Part shown: in pieces, positions 1-13,006 of the stretch
Numbering within the stretch: position 1 is the stretch's first letter
Layout of the letters: every line of letters begins with the position of its first letter
Origin: Liolophura sinensis
Taxonomy: Eukaryota > Mollusca > Polyplacophora > Chitonida > Chitonidae
Assembly (NCBI RefSeq): GCF_032854445.1
Contig: NC_088296.1
Span: 11,260,706 to 11,324,705 of the forward strand
Direction of reading: 5' to 3'
Length of the DNA stretch: 64,000 nt
Notes under the pieces: model-generated
What the model was told of the DNA's origin: nothing
Seen by the model: the letters and a program-made list of their open reading frames with translations, nothing else
Databases searched by the model: none
Made by a program: the position numbers and the translations under genes

Positions 1-413
1 TTGCAATTAATTTAATGGATCCAAACTCCTGCGTTGATTCCACACACGGTAAGAGCATTTAAGATTGTTTTGTTGGGCTGGCGATTGTCTGGGAGTCGGG
101 AGAGGGTCGGGAACTAATAACCCAACACGTCTGGTTTAATTATAACTCTTCAAAGTAGGTCACGCTGACAACCGGGCGCTGTACTACTCGAATTTGTGGC
201 TATTGGGAGAGCTCAGGAGCTGACCTCCAAATTAGTCAAATTTGCACGAAAACACATGTTCCGTTCCACGCCCGACAAAGCCTGTTTTCAGAAACACCAT
301 GGTGTATCCGCGCTAAAGAAATGTGAAATTCACAGATGCGGCAAAACCATTTTTAACCAGAACCTTTTATTCAGTTTAACTCCGCGGCGATCAAAGGCTA
401 GAAGTAGCTAAAT
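1..413. other. Non-coding sequence before assembly gap
   Basis: A 71-codon open frame at 196-411 (+) has no recognisable domain, signal peptide or neighbouring splice-supported exon, and I treat it as chance. No repeat or RNA gene was recognised. Confidence 0.5.
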
Positions 414-613
414 NNNNNNNNNNNNNNNNNNNNNNNNNNNNNNNNNNNNNNNNNNNNNNNNNNNNNNNNNNNNNNNNNNNNNNNNNNNNNNNNNNNNNNN
501 NNNNNNNNNNNNNNNNNNNNNNNNNNNNNNNNNNNNNNNNNNNNNNNNNNNNNNNNNNNNNNNNNNNNNNNNNNNNNNNNNNNNNNNNNNNNNNNNNNNN
601 NNNNNNNNNNNNN
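414..613. other. Assembly gap of 200 N
   Basis: Exactly 200 undetermined bases. A round number like this usually marks a scaffolding gap of arbitrary size, so distances across it are not reliable. Any open frame crossing it is meaningless. Confidence 0.98.
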
Positions 614-3600
614 AAATCAATTCGCATAGCCATTCCTGGCGACGGAAAACGTGTTTTATCTAATCAATGTGAAAATCATGCAAACGTGCAGCGAATTGGC
701 GGCTTAGAGAGTTCAGAGAGTACATGGCTAACAAAATTTAACGTTTTCAAACATTTTTCCTTTGAAGATTAGTTCTGTTCCACCAATACTGCATACAAAC
801 CTGTACTCTACGTCACACGTGACAAAGCTCTTTAGTAATGTGCCAATGGCCGATGTATTTACCTCGCTTCTTGAACAGGGCGTGAAAGGAGAGTGAATGA
901 ATAAACATATTTAATAGAAATAACGGACTGTCTTTACATGTGGATTAATTGTCTGTTTACACACGACAGTTGTAAGACAACATGTCAAGGCATATAGAAA
1001 GCAAATCCATCACACTGTCAGTAAGATTCATCATAGAAAAACATAACACGTTTTTTCACAGGAAGGGTTGTGACACGCTTGCAATTATTCGTCTATATGA
1101 CATCACACATGCTCCGTGTCATGGCATTTATGTATGGGACACATTACTTAAATGAGTAATTAATTTATTATGCAAAAGCGTGACAGACATAATCGGTAAT
1201 TGGGTCGCAAACATGATAATTTAGGACACTGATATCTGATTAATCATAGATGTTGAGTTAAAAAAAGGAACCTATAAAAAGAACCCACTTACGCGAAGAA
1301 AAGAAAATTAATACGTGAGCAGCGTGCCTTTAAGACGAAGAAACAGTATGTAACGGTGATTGCTGATGGGTATCAATTTTTCAAGTTACTTCACACCTAC
1401 ATGTAAGTCATAGAAAGGGCGCAAATTGTGTTTTGTACTAAAATTGGTCTGCAGTGAGGAATCAGTGTGAACAGTTAAACTTTATAAAGCAACGCAATTT
1501 AATAGTAGACGTGTTTCACGTCTTGACTCAAATCTTAAGACCCCCTTACAAATACGTCCCCAGATTCATTGAAAGCCTTAATTAAATAAAGACCCTGATT
1601 GGCCGATTGCTTTTTTCATTGGATGTTTACATTTGCATATATATTTTGAATAAGCATCTGATCTCCCCATGTAAATTAATATATGTATGTATGTATGCAT
1701 CTGATCCCCGTTTCATCTGATCCCCCGTTTTTTTTTATCAAACGAATAATGAAGCGGTTATTTTTATATAATTTTCACTACCGTGAGTGTATAATACTTC
1801 ATGGGACTTACATAATACAGCATAATTCTCAAATTCCCCACCAATATGTGAGTACCGTTTATAAGATTTCGCGGAAGTCAGTCTCACGTGGTTCTTGGAT
1901 GAGAGATACTTAATGTCTGTACGACATTCGGCTGTTCTACTTCACTGTCTGCAGGTCTTTTTTCATCGATATCGATTGTTAAAATCTGGAAGCATGCTAA
2001 TTGATCATAATTACTAAATAAATTGACCCAAGCTGCGAAGGATGCTTCAAAATAAGTCACTGTCGTTCTGAATTACACGACGACATGTTGGAATCCATTA
2101 CCGCCCATTCGTGGTAACAAGTGCAACTTCCGGAGCACGAGACAAGCGGAAGTGCAAATCCCATAACGCCGGGAAAAGATAAATCATTTCATTTGAAAGC
2201 CTTCTTTACAACTCGTGGATGACATTTGTCAATAGCTGTTTTTGCCTTACATAGAATATTGCAATTGACATACGCTTTTCGGCATCTTTGTGGAAAAGTC
2301 TTTACATGACCTGTCTTAATAGCCAAGGATTCTGGTAAAAGCAGAATCTATAGAAGACATAATCGTGTTTAACTGAAAAAAAAACGGAAATCCGTTTATG
2401 TTCCTTTGGGAAAGTAACAATATACCGTGTACATTGGAAAAGATGGAGAGTATGATTACTTCCGTACATTCAAAAGGACACATCTGGTTCCTGTTTCAGT
2501 TTGAGATGGGAAAAACGTGAGTACAGGTGACAAAAATAAAAGAACATGGTCAAAATTCACCCGTTTTTACTACATTTTGAACTTCTGTCACAAGAAGCAG
2601 CCCACGGTCTAACCTTGCTTAAAAACTACTTATCTTCTACAATACGGTTGGCATACCGCCATGTCACACGTGAGAAAATACAACTGTCACTTGCTAAAGA
2701 TCGGTGGTTTACACGGTGCACTCCGATTTTCTCTAACCATAAAACTGACCGTCATTATGTAACAGAACAATTATTGAGTATATGGTAAAATAAATAAAAT
2801 ATAGATACTTAAATACAGATAAATAGATAGGCCTATGGTCAAAGACAGTGGCTACTTGGTCCACGCTACCTTCCGTGTACAGACAACGCATGATGAGCTC
2901 ATTTTCTTTGTCAGTTTAATACGCACTACCATATAAACTAAGGAATACATTGACAGTTCGGATGAATCAGCGTTCGAATTAATTGACATATTTCTTCGTT
3001 ACTAGTGCCTCAGCGAATATTAAACCAGCTGTTTAGACGTTATTGCATCAAAATGCAGTGAATGTATTTTCTTCGCAATCGGAACATGATTGATGACAAT
3101 GTGTGTTCACAGTCTGAACTGGCTGTTGTGAGCAGCCGCACGAAGAAACAACACACAGCTGACGCCTTTACACTGTCATTATTACGGTCGCCCGTGAAAT
3201 CAATTGACTCATTCCAAAGGGTATTAAATGTTAATATTTGATCAGCTTGTAGGAGTTTGTGTACAAAACCAGCCTTTTACTAGCAGATACACTCAGAATA
3301 GTACGGCAGGTGAAAAGAAAATACGCCTAGTTCTGAAACCCGCTAAAAGGGTTCAGTCTTCAGGCATTGCTTTCAGTGACCCTTCCAAAAACAGTTTTAG
3401 CATCAATACATGCCTTTGCCATACAAGCCATAGCTAGTTAGTTTACTAAAGCGTTTTACTTTGCATGTTTGCTGTTCTTCGACGTGTATAAGCTTGTTAC
3501 GTTTCCTTGACAGCCACAAGTAACAACAATCAAATCTCTGGGCGTCGAAAATGTACCAATTTGGCAGGTTTAAACGGCTAACGTAAGATGCTTGGTCACC

Positions 3601-4153
3601 TGCCAATGCAGCCACAGGCCTCAACGTTTTAACTCAATTCTGTTTGGTCAAAGCTAACGTTACAGTTTTGTCAAATATCCAAAACTTCACATGGAAGTGT
3701 ACCACGATATTGCAACTTCCACACAGGATTGTACCGAATGGCGACAGTATGGCCATATTCACATGGGCTACACGTGGTGCTGTCTTATTCATGTTTGATC
3801 ATTCAAATGGCACCAATGTCGAATTTTACAGGCACACAGTCGGGGCTAAGCGGCCACACAGATGGTACGTAATCATGCCTAGCTTCAGCAAATGAATGCC
3901 AACGTTTGCTTTCATCGACACACAAGTCATCATTCATCAGGAACCACATAAAATACTGGAAACGCTGGAATGCAAATCGCTCCACACTCTTTGAAAAACC
4001 GGGGGAAACTGGCTGAGATGTTGGGACAGTAAACGTGTATACTTATTTACATTGTTAAGACTTTATTCTACCTCCAGCACTGAAGAGCTATAATCACACG
4101 GCGTATTGGATAATAATACACCAGCGCGGGACTATAAGCCTACTGTAACAAAT
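614..4153. other. Unique AT-rich non-coding stretch
   Basis: Stop-rich in all frames, with only short open frames (the longest about 80 codons, for example 2546-2788 and 3644-3895 on the plus strand) that match no family I recognise. A short TATG run at 1683-1697 lies between three copies of a CATCTGATC-type motif at about 1655-1727. No long element, tRNA or coding exon was seen. Confidence 0.5.
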
Positions 4154-4208
4154 TATTTTTTATTTATTTAATCGGTGTTTTATTCCATTCTCAAGAATAT
4201 TTCACTAA
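4154..4208 (-). mobile_element. SINE family A, 3' tail fragment
   Basis: A (TTTA)n run followed by a diverged copy of the family A 3' end, including CTCAAGAATATTTCACT. Only about 55 bp remain. It abuts the next, longer fragment in the same orientation, as if one copy inserted into or beside the tail of another. Confidence 0.8.
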
Positions 4209-4209
4209 T

Positions 4210-4351
4210 ATTTATTTATTTATTTGTTTGATTGGTGTTTTACGCCGTACTCAAGAATATTTCAGTTATACGGAGGCCCCATATTCCACTTATACGACAG
4301 GGATGAGCATTATGGTGGAAGGAAGCGCGACAGAACCTATGGGGAAGCCTT
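4210..4351 (-). mobile_element. SINE family A, 5'-truncated copy
   Basis: Begins with (TTTA)n, then GATTGGTGTTTTACGCCG and CTCAAGAATATTTCA, then a degraded GAGCATTATGGTGG core. The tRNA-like head is missing. A stretch of about 22 bases after the tail is not in the family consensus. The copy points away from the plus-strand copy at 4458-4694, so the two form an inverted pair. Confidence 0.8.
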
Positions 4352-4457
4352 TGAATGCTTACTTCTATGTTTCTTGGCTTTCTTAGGGTTTAGAGTTGCT
4401 TTCAACGTCATTTCGCTTATATCTCGATGGGGTTTCCTTGGCTGAGCTGTTTTGCAC

Positions 4458-4694
4458 GCCTGCGTGGTGCCATGCTCCAAGAACCACCGATACCGTAGCT
4501 GTGAGTTCAACTCCAGCTCATGCTGGCTTCCCCTCTCACCGTACGTGTTAAGATCTGCCAGCAACCTGCGGATGGTTGTGGGTTTCCCTCGGGCTCTGCC
4601 CGGTTTCCTCCCACCATAATGCTAGGCGCCATCGTACTAGTGAAATATTTCTGAGTACAGCGTGAAACAGCAATCAAATAAATAAATAAATCAA
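4458..4694 (+). mobile_element. SINE family A, near full length
   Basis: The head is degraded (GCCTGCGTGG in place of the usual GCCTCCGTGG). The B-box-like GTGAGTTCAACTCC, the core (CAACCTGCGGATGG, TCCCACCATAATGCT) and the AAATAAAT tail are all present and in the family order. It is the partner of the minus-strand fragments just upstream. Confidence 0.85.
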
Positions 4695-7291
4695 ATATAT
4701 GTCGATGGTATATGCCGACTGCCAATGTATTCATAGTGGGTCCTAAGTAAATACTGGCGCGAAAGACACCAGACATGAGGTCCCAGTCAGTCACCTTATA
4801 CGGGCAGGTCCCAGGATCACGAAACTAGATTAGGCTTAAGTCAGTCTTGAATTCAAAACAGATTTCTGTGTTAAAATTCTCAATTACATCATAGTTCGCC
4901 ACTGGAATAGTTACTGATGTTTAAGACTGCTACGACAAAATTGAAACTTATCATTTAACTTTATATCTAGGCTAAGAAATAAAACCCCAAGTTAAAAGTT
5001 GACGTAAATCAAAGAGCGCATATTTGTGTTGAGTGACATGTGAAACAAAAAATGTCCGGCTCCAGTGTTAAGGTGTGTCCTGAATTGAACACCGGCCCCT
5101 AGCTAGCCCGAAAATGCACGCAGCTGAATCCTAATAATAGGAAATAAATTTGATGGACGGGAGTCGAATAATGACCACTAGAATAAGGCTCGACACGAAG
5201 GACTTCATTCACTGCAGCCGCTTTTACATCTACGAAACTTTAGAATTGGTTTTTCTGTCGGCATCGAATGGTGCAAGGGAGAACAACAAGTCCGAAACAG
5301 GCATGATTAATTCATACAGAAGTAGCGCCTAATTCCATTTGAGCTACTGGATGCTCGTGTGTGTGAGAAAATGATCATTTACATCCCGACACGCAATATT
5401 CTCCAACTAAAGCAATTCTCCTTTAGAGGACGTGTTGAATCAGCTCATCGTCTCACGCTATGCTTTGAACTGAATAGTTCTCCACGGGTATATTTTTTTC
5501 ACCTGTACAGAATATGTTTTTTGTTTCTTTTAAGTTTGGTGGACCTGCTTCGTCCCAGTGCTCTCTTTAGGAAGCTATTTCCATATGTTGAAAAAAGCCC
5601 GGAAATTTTGCGTTAACATATTTATCCCAGGTTGGCTAATGAAGTGGGTAAATGGCGATAAGCACCTCTTATGCCCTCGTGTAAGCGGCTATTCAAAAAC
5701 TTGGCCATTTGCCTTGGATAACAGACGCATTAAGCCGTTGTCTAGGTGTAAATCATTTATCCTAAATTAACTGGGAACTGGACCTCGGGCGATAAAACAT
5801 CATCTATCATGGAACGATTTGGTTATCAACGAATTGTGTCAATACCCGTGCGATTTGGGGGGCATTCATCTGATGTCACGAAAACAATCTTTGCTGATAA
5901 TGAAGCTGTGGGATTAACGTTGGTAAATAGGAGCGTGAAATGAGCAAATTAGCATATTACCTTGGTAAGCCTTATCAGTTAGAGCAGCGAGAAATTAAGG
6001 TGGGCTTATAAATCATGGGAAAGTCGATGTGAGTTATGGCGTTTTAATATGCAATATCGAACGTCCGGCTCTGACAAACGGGACCTCAGACCAAAGGCCA
6101 AATACCTCGTATTGCATCGCAAGGAATCGCTTCGCCCTTTTAAAGCTAAAAGATGTCTGAGAGGATTTGGCAACAGTTCCGTACTAAATACACCACAGCC
6201 CGCAGTAAATAGCCTAATGATGCCCTAGCCAATAGACGAAAAAGTTGGATTGCCTAGGTTTTTGTCCTGTGTATAATCGTGCTGTAGGAAATTTTTGCCA
6301 GAGCCATGTCATCAAATGAAACCGTGATTTCTCCCTCGAGCAATGAGGCTGCGCCCGCAGACTGATTGTGTCTGCTTTACGTTGACGGCCGAGTCGACGA
6401 AGCGAAAAATAATACCAGCGCTAGCAAATGGTGCGTGGTCATAAAGAGTCGTTATTAAATGCTAACCTCCAGCAGGCTAAGTGCACGTTTTCTCCCTATC
6501 GACTTACAGATTGGTAACCAGCATATCATTGTATTTGGGTAAAAAAAAATCACCCTTTTAATTTATCCATCACTCTGGCAAAGCGAGTATAGTGCGATTT
6601 TGTTCCTTCATAGATGTCATATTTCTAGTAGAAGAGAATACATCGTGTAGGTTATAGCGTCATAAAGCGAGGTGATACACCAGAAACGTTACGGGAAATT
6701 GATTTTCAGTGAAACAGTAGTGAAACAGTTACGGCATTTCGTAGGTACACTGGGGTCACGTTCAGGTTATAAAACATGTGGCTGTTATCTACCATTGTGG
6801 AACTCGTAAAACTCTCTCCCGACCCGTAACAAGACGGACCAAAGCTATGATTTTTTTCTTTCCTGTATTTAGTCCCTATAATCGGTACATGTATACTCAT
6901 AAAGCACATTACAATATTGCCGATTGGTGGTAAGTCATAATCAAACCATGATTTTACTGCGATTAGGACTTCCGGTGTGGCCCGTCCTCGATTCTCGCAT
7001 TACGTAGACTGAGTGTCTGGTTGATTAGCTGTGTTTTATTATCTGTTGGCTTGCCGAGTCACATGTACAGATTTAGCGGAAAATTTCTGGTAAGATATTG
7101 CCATGAGCATCTGTGTGTATGGCTTCCATTTTTTTCTTTCAGGCATTTGTGCCGAATGATGTCTTTCATGGATTTGTTTTTTTTCCCCTCAAATCAGAAG
7201 ATACAAAAGAAAAAATAATCCATCATTTTCCCTGACAAATTACAGCGTGTTCAATGAGTTTTTGTTTCGTCCAGGGTAGTGGCAAAAACGG
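4695..7291. other. Unique non-coding stretch
   Basis: Short open frames only (up to 85 codons, for example 5359-5616 on the plus strand). None has a domain or credible exon borders. No SINE, tRNA or satellite was recognised here. Confidence 0.45.
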
Positions 7292-7293
7292 TA

Positions 7294-7549
7294 CCCTCAA
7301 AAAAATAGTCTTTTAATTTTAACAGAAAGTCTCTTGATCGAATAATACTAGAGTGTTTTCTGTTATTATAGCATAATACTGTGTTATATTCAACCTGACA
7401 TTCTTTTACTCTAATACAATCGCATGTTGATTTAACAGAATAAGTGTGCTATATTTTTACGGAATAATCTGCTGCAACAACTGACCACATTCTAGCGTCT
7501 ATCAGACAATAGACTTTCTGTTAGATTTAACAGGTTATTTTCTTGAGAG
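7294..7549. mobile_element. MITE-like element with 40-bp inverted ends, TA flanks
   Basis: The left arm (7293-7332) and right arm (7511-7550) are reverse complements over 40 ungapped bases with 33 matches. The ten innermost bases (CAGAAAGTCT) match perfectly. A TA dinucleotide sits at both junctions (7292-7293 and 7550-7551), as expected for insertion by a Tc1/mariner-type transposase. The 178-bp interior is AT-rich and has no open frame, so the element is non-autonomous. The structure is seen directly; the superfamily is inferred from the TA flanks alone. Confidence 0.75.
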
Positions 7550-7551
7550 TA

Positions 7552-8785
7552 TAATGCGGCCGAATAATTGCCATTTAACACCACACAGTCGTATCATGAT
7601 ATTTTGCGGCAGTAATATAGATAATTGCTCCTGAAAACCAACACCATTTAGCTAACCATTATAACCCCCAAATTTGGTAAATGCAAATCAAAATTATTGC
7701 AAAAAAAGGAAAATTTATTCATATCTCACGTTTCACATACAATACGAACATAACTTGTTTAAAGGGATTTATTTTTCTAAATCCTCGGACTTTTCCGTTT
7801 AACCAGTGCCAACAAAACTACGTACATACGTGGAATTAAACTTCTCTTCCCTTGAATGGAACACTAGACGGCTTATTAACCCATACTGACATACATTAAT
7901 AACGCCTGTGCACTATTTTAGGCAGACTAAAATCCAAATTTATGCTTACCTAGTGTGTCGTTCTCATTCTGCGGGTTAATTCTCTAACTAGGTCACGATT
8001 TATAGCGCTGTTATATAAAGAATAAGGCAATATAACAATTATGCGGGGGAAGGGGGGGGGTTGGGGGCCTCATTTCATGACAGATAGAACAAGTAGAAAA
8101 AAAAAGATTATGGTGGCAGTGATCCGGTAGAGAAGACGCCATCAAGCAAGATTTATTACACGCTATGAGGCAAATAACCTAGTTCTCTGCAATTTGTACA
8201 TTTCGTTTAGACAGCGCATTTGTTTGTAACGCATCTGTCAAGTGTACAATGTCCTTTTTTTCCCCTGATATTTATTTACAATAAATCTTTAGATGTTTAG
8301 GTGGACACAGCCATTACACTTACACAGTTACCAAGCGTCAGTGACAGATAAATGTACTAACTCGAAAGTAAAATCCATATTTAATTTCCAGGACAATATG
8401 ACTTCGTTGTAAAACACGTGTGTTATTCTTTTATTTTACGATTAGTCCAACGATGCCAAAATCATAAGCCATGCACTAATCGATGTGTCGCTAATAACAT
8501 GTGGTCTTTTCTATGACTATACATACTGTTATTTATAATAAGGGTCATTGTCTAGGGCTTGCAATGTGGTTACATAGTATGAGAATGGAAACTACCGTTT
8601 CAAAGATATGCTTTTCTTGCTATAAAACTACTGCTTAATCGGCTTTCGCTTATAAGTCGTGTCTAAGGTCACCTTTGTTCTGAGATACAAAAAATCCAGG
8701 CATCGCTGAAAAACTAAGAATCGATAAAGAAGGACAATTTTACCAATGTTAGTTCGTTGGACCCAATGTTTTAAAAACAAATCTC
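7552..8785. other. Non-coding stretch with G-rich tract
   Basis: No coding or repeat family was recognised. A run at 8044-8066 has G5, G9 and G5 tracts separated by two bases each and could form a G-quadruplex. Confidence 0.45.
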
Positions 8786-9080
<295 letters not shown>

Positions 9081-9274
9081 GTTCGGAGTTTAACGCAGTA
9101 CTTAACAGCTTTCCAACTAAATGACCTCAAGGAATTATGAGATGTGTGTATATATACAGTGCCTTCTTGAGGCAGGGTGAATCTATGCCTCCAAAATGCT
9201 GCCTTCACTGAACTATCATGCCGAGGACACGAGACAAGTCCTATTGATCAGTCAATCATTTTTCCTTTCTCCAA

Positions 9275-9409
9275 CCTTTCAGTGTTGAGCGCCAAGTGAG
9301 GTAGCAGCAAGTACCAATTTAGGTATACGGCATGACCCCGCCCTGTTTTAATCTGAGGTCTCCAGACTTAGTCGCCGATGCTCTAACCATTAGGCCACCG
9401 AGGCGGTCC
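9275..9409 (-). mobile_element. SINE family B relative, head and partial core
   Basis: Read on the minus strand it begins with a tRNA-like head (CGGTGGCCTAATGGTTAG as the A-box region) and continues into a core whose CTTGGCGCTCAACACTG end resembles the full copies at 37 and 53 kb. The (ACTC)n tail is absent. The B box is degraded. It may be a subfamily with a different tRNA head. Confidence 0.6.
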
Positions 9410-9705
9410 ACTTAACTGTTAACCGTGTAGCTTCCGCTGACCTCGCTGGCTGTGTGCTCGATGACAGGGCTAAGCGATTGACTGACTGGTGAGTAATTGA
9501 CTGTGATGACGCATGTAAACGAACCTATATCCACACACTGCTACTATACCTATAGCGAGCGGGATTGAAATACCGGGAGAAAGTCATTGACAACGAAAAC
9601 TGTCGTTTACACGGAGGGGTTGGTCGGCAGAATGTCTGGCATTAACCGATGACGTCATACAAGCGTCGTCAGCTACCTTTAAAAAATATCAAATTAAAAG
9701 CGCTA

Positions 9706-9769
9706 GCGGTCCCCGTATAAGTGAAATATTCCGAAGGCGTCAACCACCAATGAAATAAATAAATAAATC
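9706..9769 (+). mobile_element. SINE family A, tail fragment
   Basis: Only the last 64 bases survive: CGTATAAGTGAAATATTC, a changed ACGGCG segment, ACCACCAATGAAATAAAT and a short AAAT run. Confidence 0.8.
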
Positions 9770-11318
9770 TAATCAAAGCAACGCCACGATAGGCTGCAAG
9801 AGTTAAGCCGTAATGATCCATTCAAACCAAAGCCAAATATTTTTGGAACTAGTTAAGCATGCCTGGTGTAGTTCTTTCTCACATAGCGGCAAATGACATG
9901 AGCATCATTTTAGGCAGTGCCAATATTCCGTTTTGAACATAGGTCTGGATGATGTCCGCACTGTTTGTTATTTAAGATTTCATCCTGCAGTTGTCAATAC
10001 TAGGGGCAATATCTGACACCTGTGCCCAAACACTCCGTCACGTTGAGACAGCGTTGACAAATAATTGCAGAATATCGGCACTGGATTAGATGTGTGACTT
10101 GGCAGCCTATTACACGTCCAACTCACACATTACTGAATATGCATCGATAAAGGTGATAAAAGAAGGCTACTAGCACATGAGGCGACATCTGAGCCAACCA
10201 GTCTCATAATGGCTGTCTTTCGTGGTGTTTTATTTCTTTTTAACGAGGAAAACATATCTCACATAGAAGTATCACATAGCCATTAAAAGCACATGTAAAA
10301 ATATAGGAGTCAAAGGTGGAAGGGAAAGCGTACGCAACGCATATAAAAACAAAATGCCGCGCAAATATAACGTCTGTGTCGCAATGTCATAACCTTATTT
10401 CTTAATCAGATTAGTGAACCATTTGCTCAGAAAATCTAACCATGCGTAATTGAGAAGAAGGTCCTAATAAAAGATGATCAAACAGGTTATCAACTTGGCA
10501 GAATAACAAAACTTGACGTTAACTGAATTAATAGCCTTCTCTTTGAAGCTTGGAGTTAAGCTGTATTCAGTCAACTCACATCACCGTATGATAGACAAAA
10601 TTCGATTTTTTGGATTAATTGTCGATTGAACGTCACATTTCATAACATTTCACTTTAAAAACGGCCGTCAGTTTTAACCGCGGAAACTTAAGTGCCCGTT
10701 TTGTGTTTTGGCAAGCCACTGACCAACTTTCCTGCGATCTTTAGTATGAATCCCTAATGAGCGAACAAGTCTTTAGAGAGTCATATCAATTGAATCTCAT
10801 ATATTTAGACAAATTCGCGAAACCTGCAAATGTTCTCTTTTCTCGTAACAATCTACACAAACCCCTAAAATCGCTGTATAAGGTAGGTGGGGTTAAAATA
10901 AGTCATCCGAAGGCATATGGCATGTATACATTGCAATTTCTCCCTTGTTAAGTGAAATAACATTTGCACAACGTTGCTCAATTTTCAAGCTTTGGGAAAT
11001 AACCTTTGTACATAAGAAAGTCCGCTGTACGCATGAATGACTTTGAAATAAGCTTAATTAATCTTTCATTCTGTTCACCCTCTGGGCTGTTTGTTTACTT
11101 GTTAAAGGTCGTATACAGGACCCTCCGCATAGCCACTTGAAATAAATCGTTGACAGACAAAATGTTCTACAACAGGTGTTATTTGCAACTATATAAAGAC
11201 GGCTACTATATATAGCACAGGATTTGCAGGGTTGGCTGCTCCCAGTGCTGCCCAGGCTTGAATACATATCACCACAGAGGCAGAGAACTTTTTTCTAGAA
11301 GAGATGCTCTACGGTCAC
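9770..11318. other. Unique non-coding stretch
   Basis: Open frames are under 70 codons with no recognised similarity. No repeat was recognised. Confidence 0.45.
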
Positions 11319-11594
11319 GGCTCTGATGAAAGCTAGAACGGATGGTTTCACACGGCGTAATTACGTTAAATTCGGTCTCGGGAGTTTTCGCTGATGACAT
11401 TGTAAACATCGGCATTGCATCAACATATCAAACTTATTCGAATTGAAGGCTGTTTTAACTACCTTAACTCGACATGAGTTTGTTAACGCATAGAACTGAT
11501 ATTTACAGATATATAACAGAAGCAAAAGTTTTCTAGACCGAGTCTAACGTAATTACGCCGTGCGAAAACATCTTATTCACCTTTCATCGGAGGC
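11319..11594. mobile_element. MITE-like element with 74-bp inverted ends
   Basis: The arms 11321-11392 and 11521-11592 are reverse complements over 72 ungapped bases with 55 matches, and the similarity extends two bases further out on each side. A perfect 18-base block, CACGGCGTAATTACGTTA, lies in both arms (left copy 11351-11368). The 128-bp spacer has no open frame. No clean target-site duplication was found, so the transposase family cannot be assigned. The long symmetric arms suggest a foldback element or MITE. Confidence 0.75.
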
Positions 11595-13006
11595 AGAGGG
11601 ACGCGGTTTGCAGATAACGGGAATAAGCTCGATCCCAGTCTTAGACAAATTTCGTAGATTCCTATACTTTTCTTAATATGATGTTGATAACGGTGTTTAG
11701 TGGGCGGTTCTCTGAAACCGTCTTCCGCCAAACATCACGTGCAAGTCGGTATGACACAATCTGGATAGTTCGGCAGCAGCTTGGCTCGGTAGTATACAAT
11801 ACCCTTGACAATTCCGTTTTCGTCACACTTACTGCTCTTGGTTAGCATTTATCAAACAGATCAGTGAATTAAACTTTTTAGCGAACGAAGGTTCGGAACT
11901 GTCATCGCAGTTGGCAATTACCCAGGCAATGTCCTGAATTAATACATTCAACCCTGTAAACTTGTTTCTGACATTTGAAAAGAACAAGGCCAATGCATTA
12001 GGTCTCATTGAAAGCCGGGCCCATAAACATGCATTTTAAAATCAATATTCCGCTCACGAAGCATCATCCTAATGTGTCACTATTATATGCATGCGTATCG
12101 CGTGTTGATTCACTGAGCTTTGGGGATACAATACGGCACACTTCTGGACTCCAAGGTATTGAGTTCCTGTTGAATGCCTTGAACAAGATGGCTGCTACTC
12201 CAATGCGTGGAAAAGACTGAAAAAAAGAATGCCTCTAAGGCGATAAGAATGGCAGACTAAGAATACTCGTATGAGCAATTCGAGCTGTCTTAAAACCGCT
12301 TAGTTCCTAACAGCCAGACGAGGGTCCACTTTGGCCCAGGTAAACACAGCCATGTGTCTTTTCTTTCTACTTCAGACGTGAATGGAATAATCCGCTGGCG
12401 ATAAGAGAAATACCCTAGATCAATAGTACCCGGGGTAATAAAGTCAACAGGCAGAGAGTATGTTTGATCAGCCGGGTTATAGGCGCATACGCAGCTGGCC
12501 GAGTCCTTCGTACGAGTAGGGAAATTTATACCAGTGGGAAATCTGCTCCTCAGCGATATCGAATGGTTTCGAGGTTACTTGGTTTATTTTACTACACCGA
12601 TGTAGTCTAATAAGTAAGGTTGTTGATAGAGCACAATCATCACTTACGTAAAACTGCTAAATCCCAAACTGATTTCCACTGGATTTCCACAAATTGCTAG
12701 ATTGGATAAATAAATTATTTGCTTGGTAGTCTATTTACTAGCTTCTTTTGCATGGTTTCTTCTTTAGGTTGCTATAGTTATTGGGTTTCAGTGCGATTCG
12801 ATCAGGAGAACCTCCAACATCAAACAAAAACTGATAGGCATTTTGCAAACCAGCTGAAAACAATCACCCATCATTTACAACTCGAAAATTACACTTAGAT
12901 TTCTAACATCTATAATCCAGAAAGTTGCATGAGAATTATATTTGTATCACACAGGCCAATAACATTTGAACAATAAATAACTATATTACAAGGTTATCTT
13001 ACAAGG
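11595..13006. other. Unique non-coding stretch
   Basis: One 70-codon open frame (12008-12220, +) has no recognisable features. At the right edge, 12981-13005 holds a target duplication and its imperfect repeat that belong to the next SINE. Confidence 0.45.

Noticed and set aside
391-633. Open frames crossing 414-613
   Set aside because: They consist of undetermined bases in an assembly gap.
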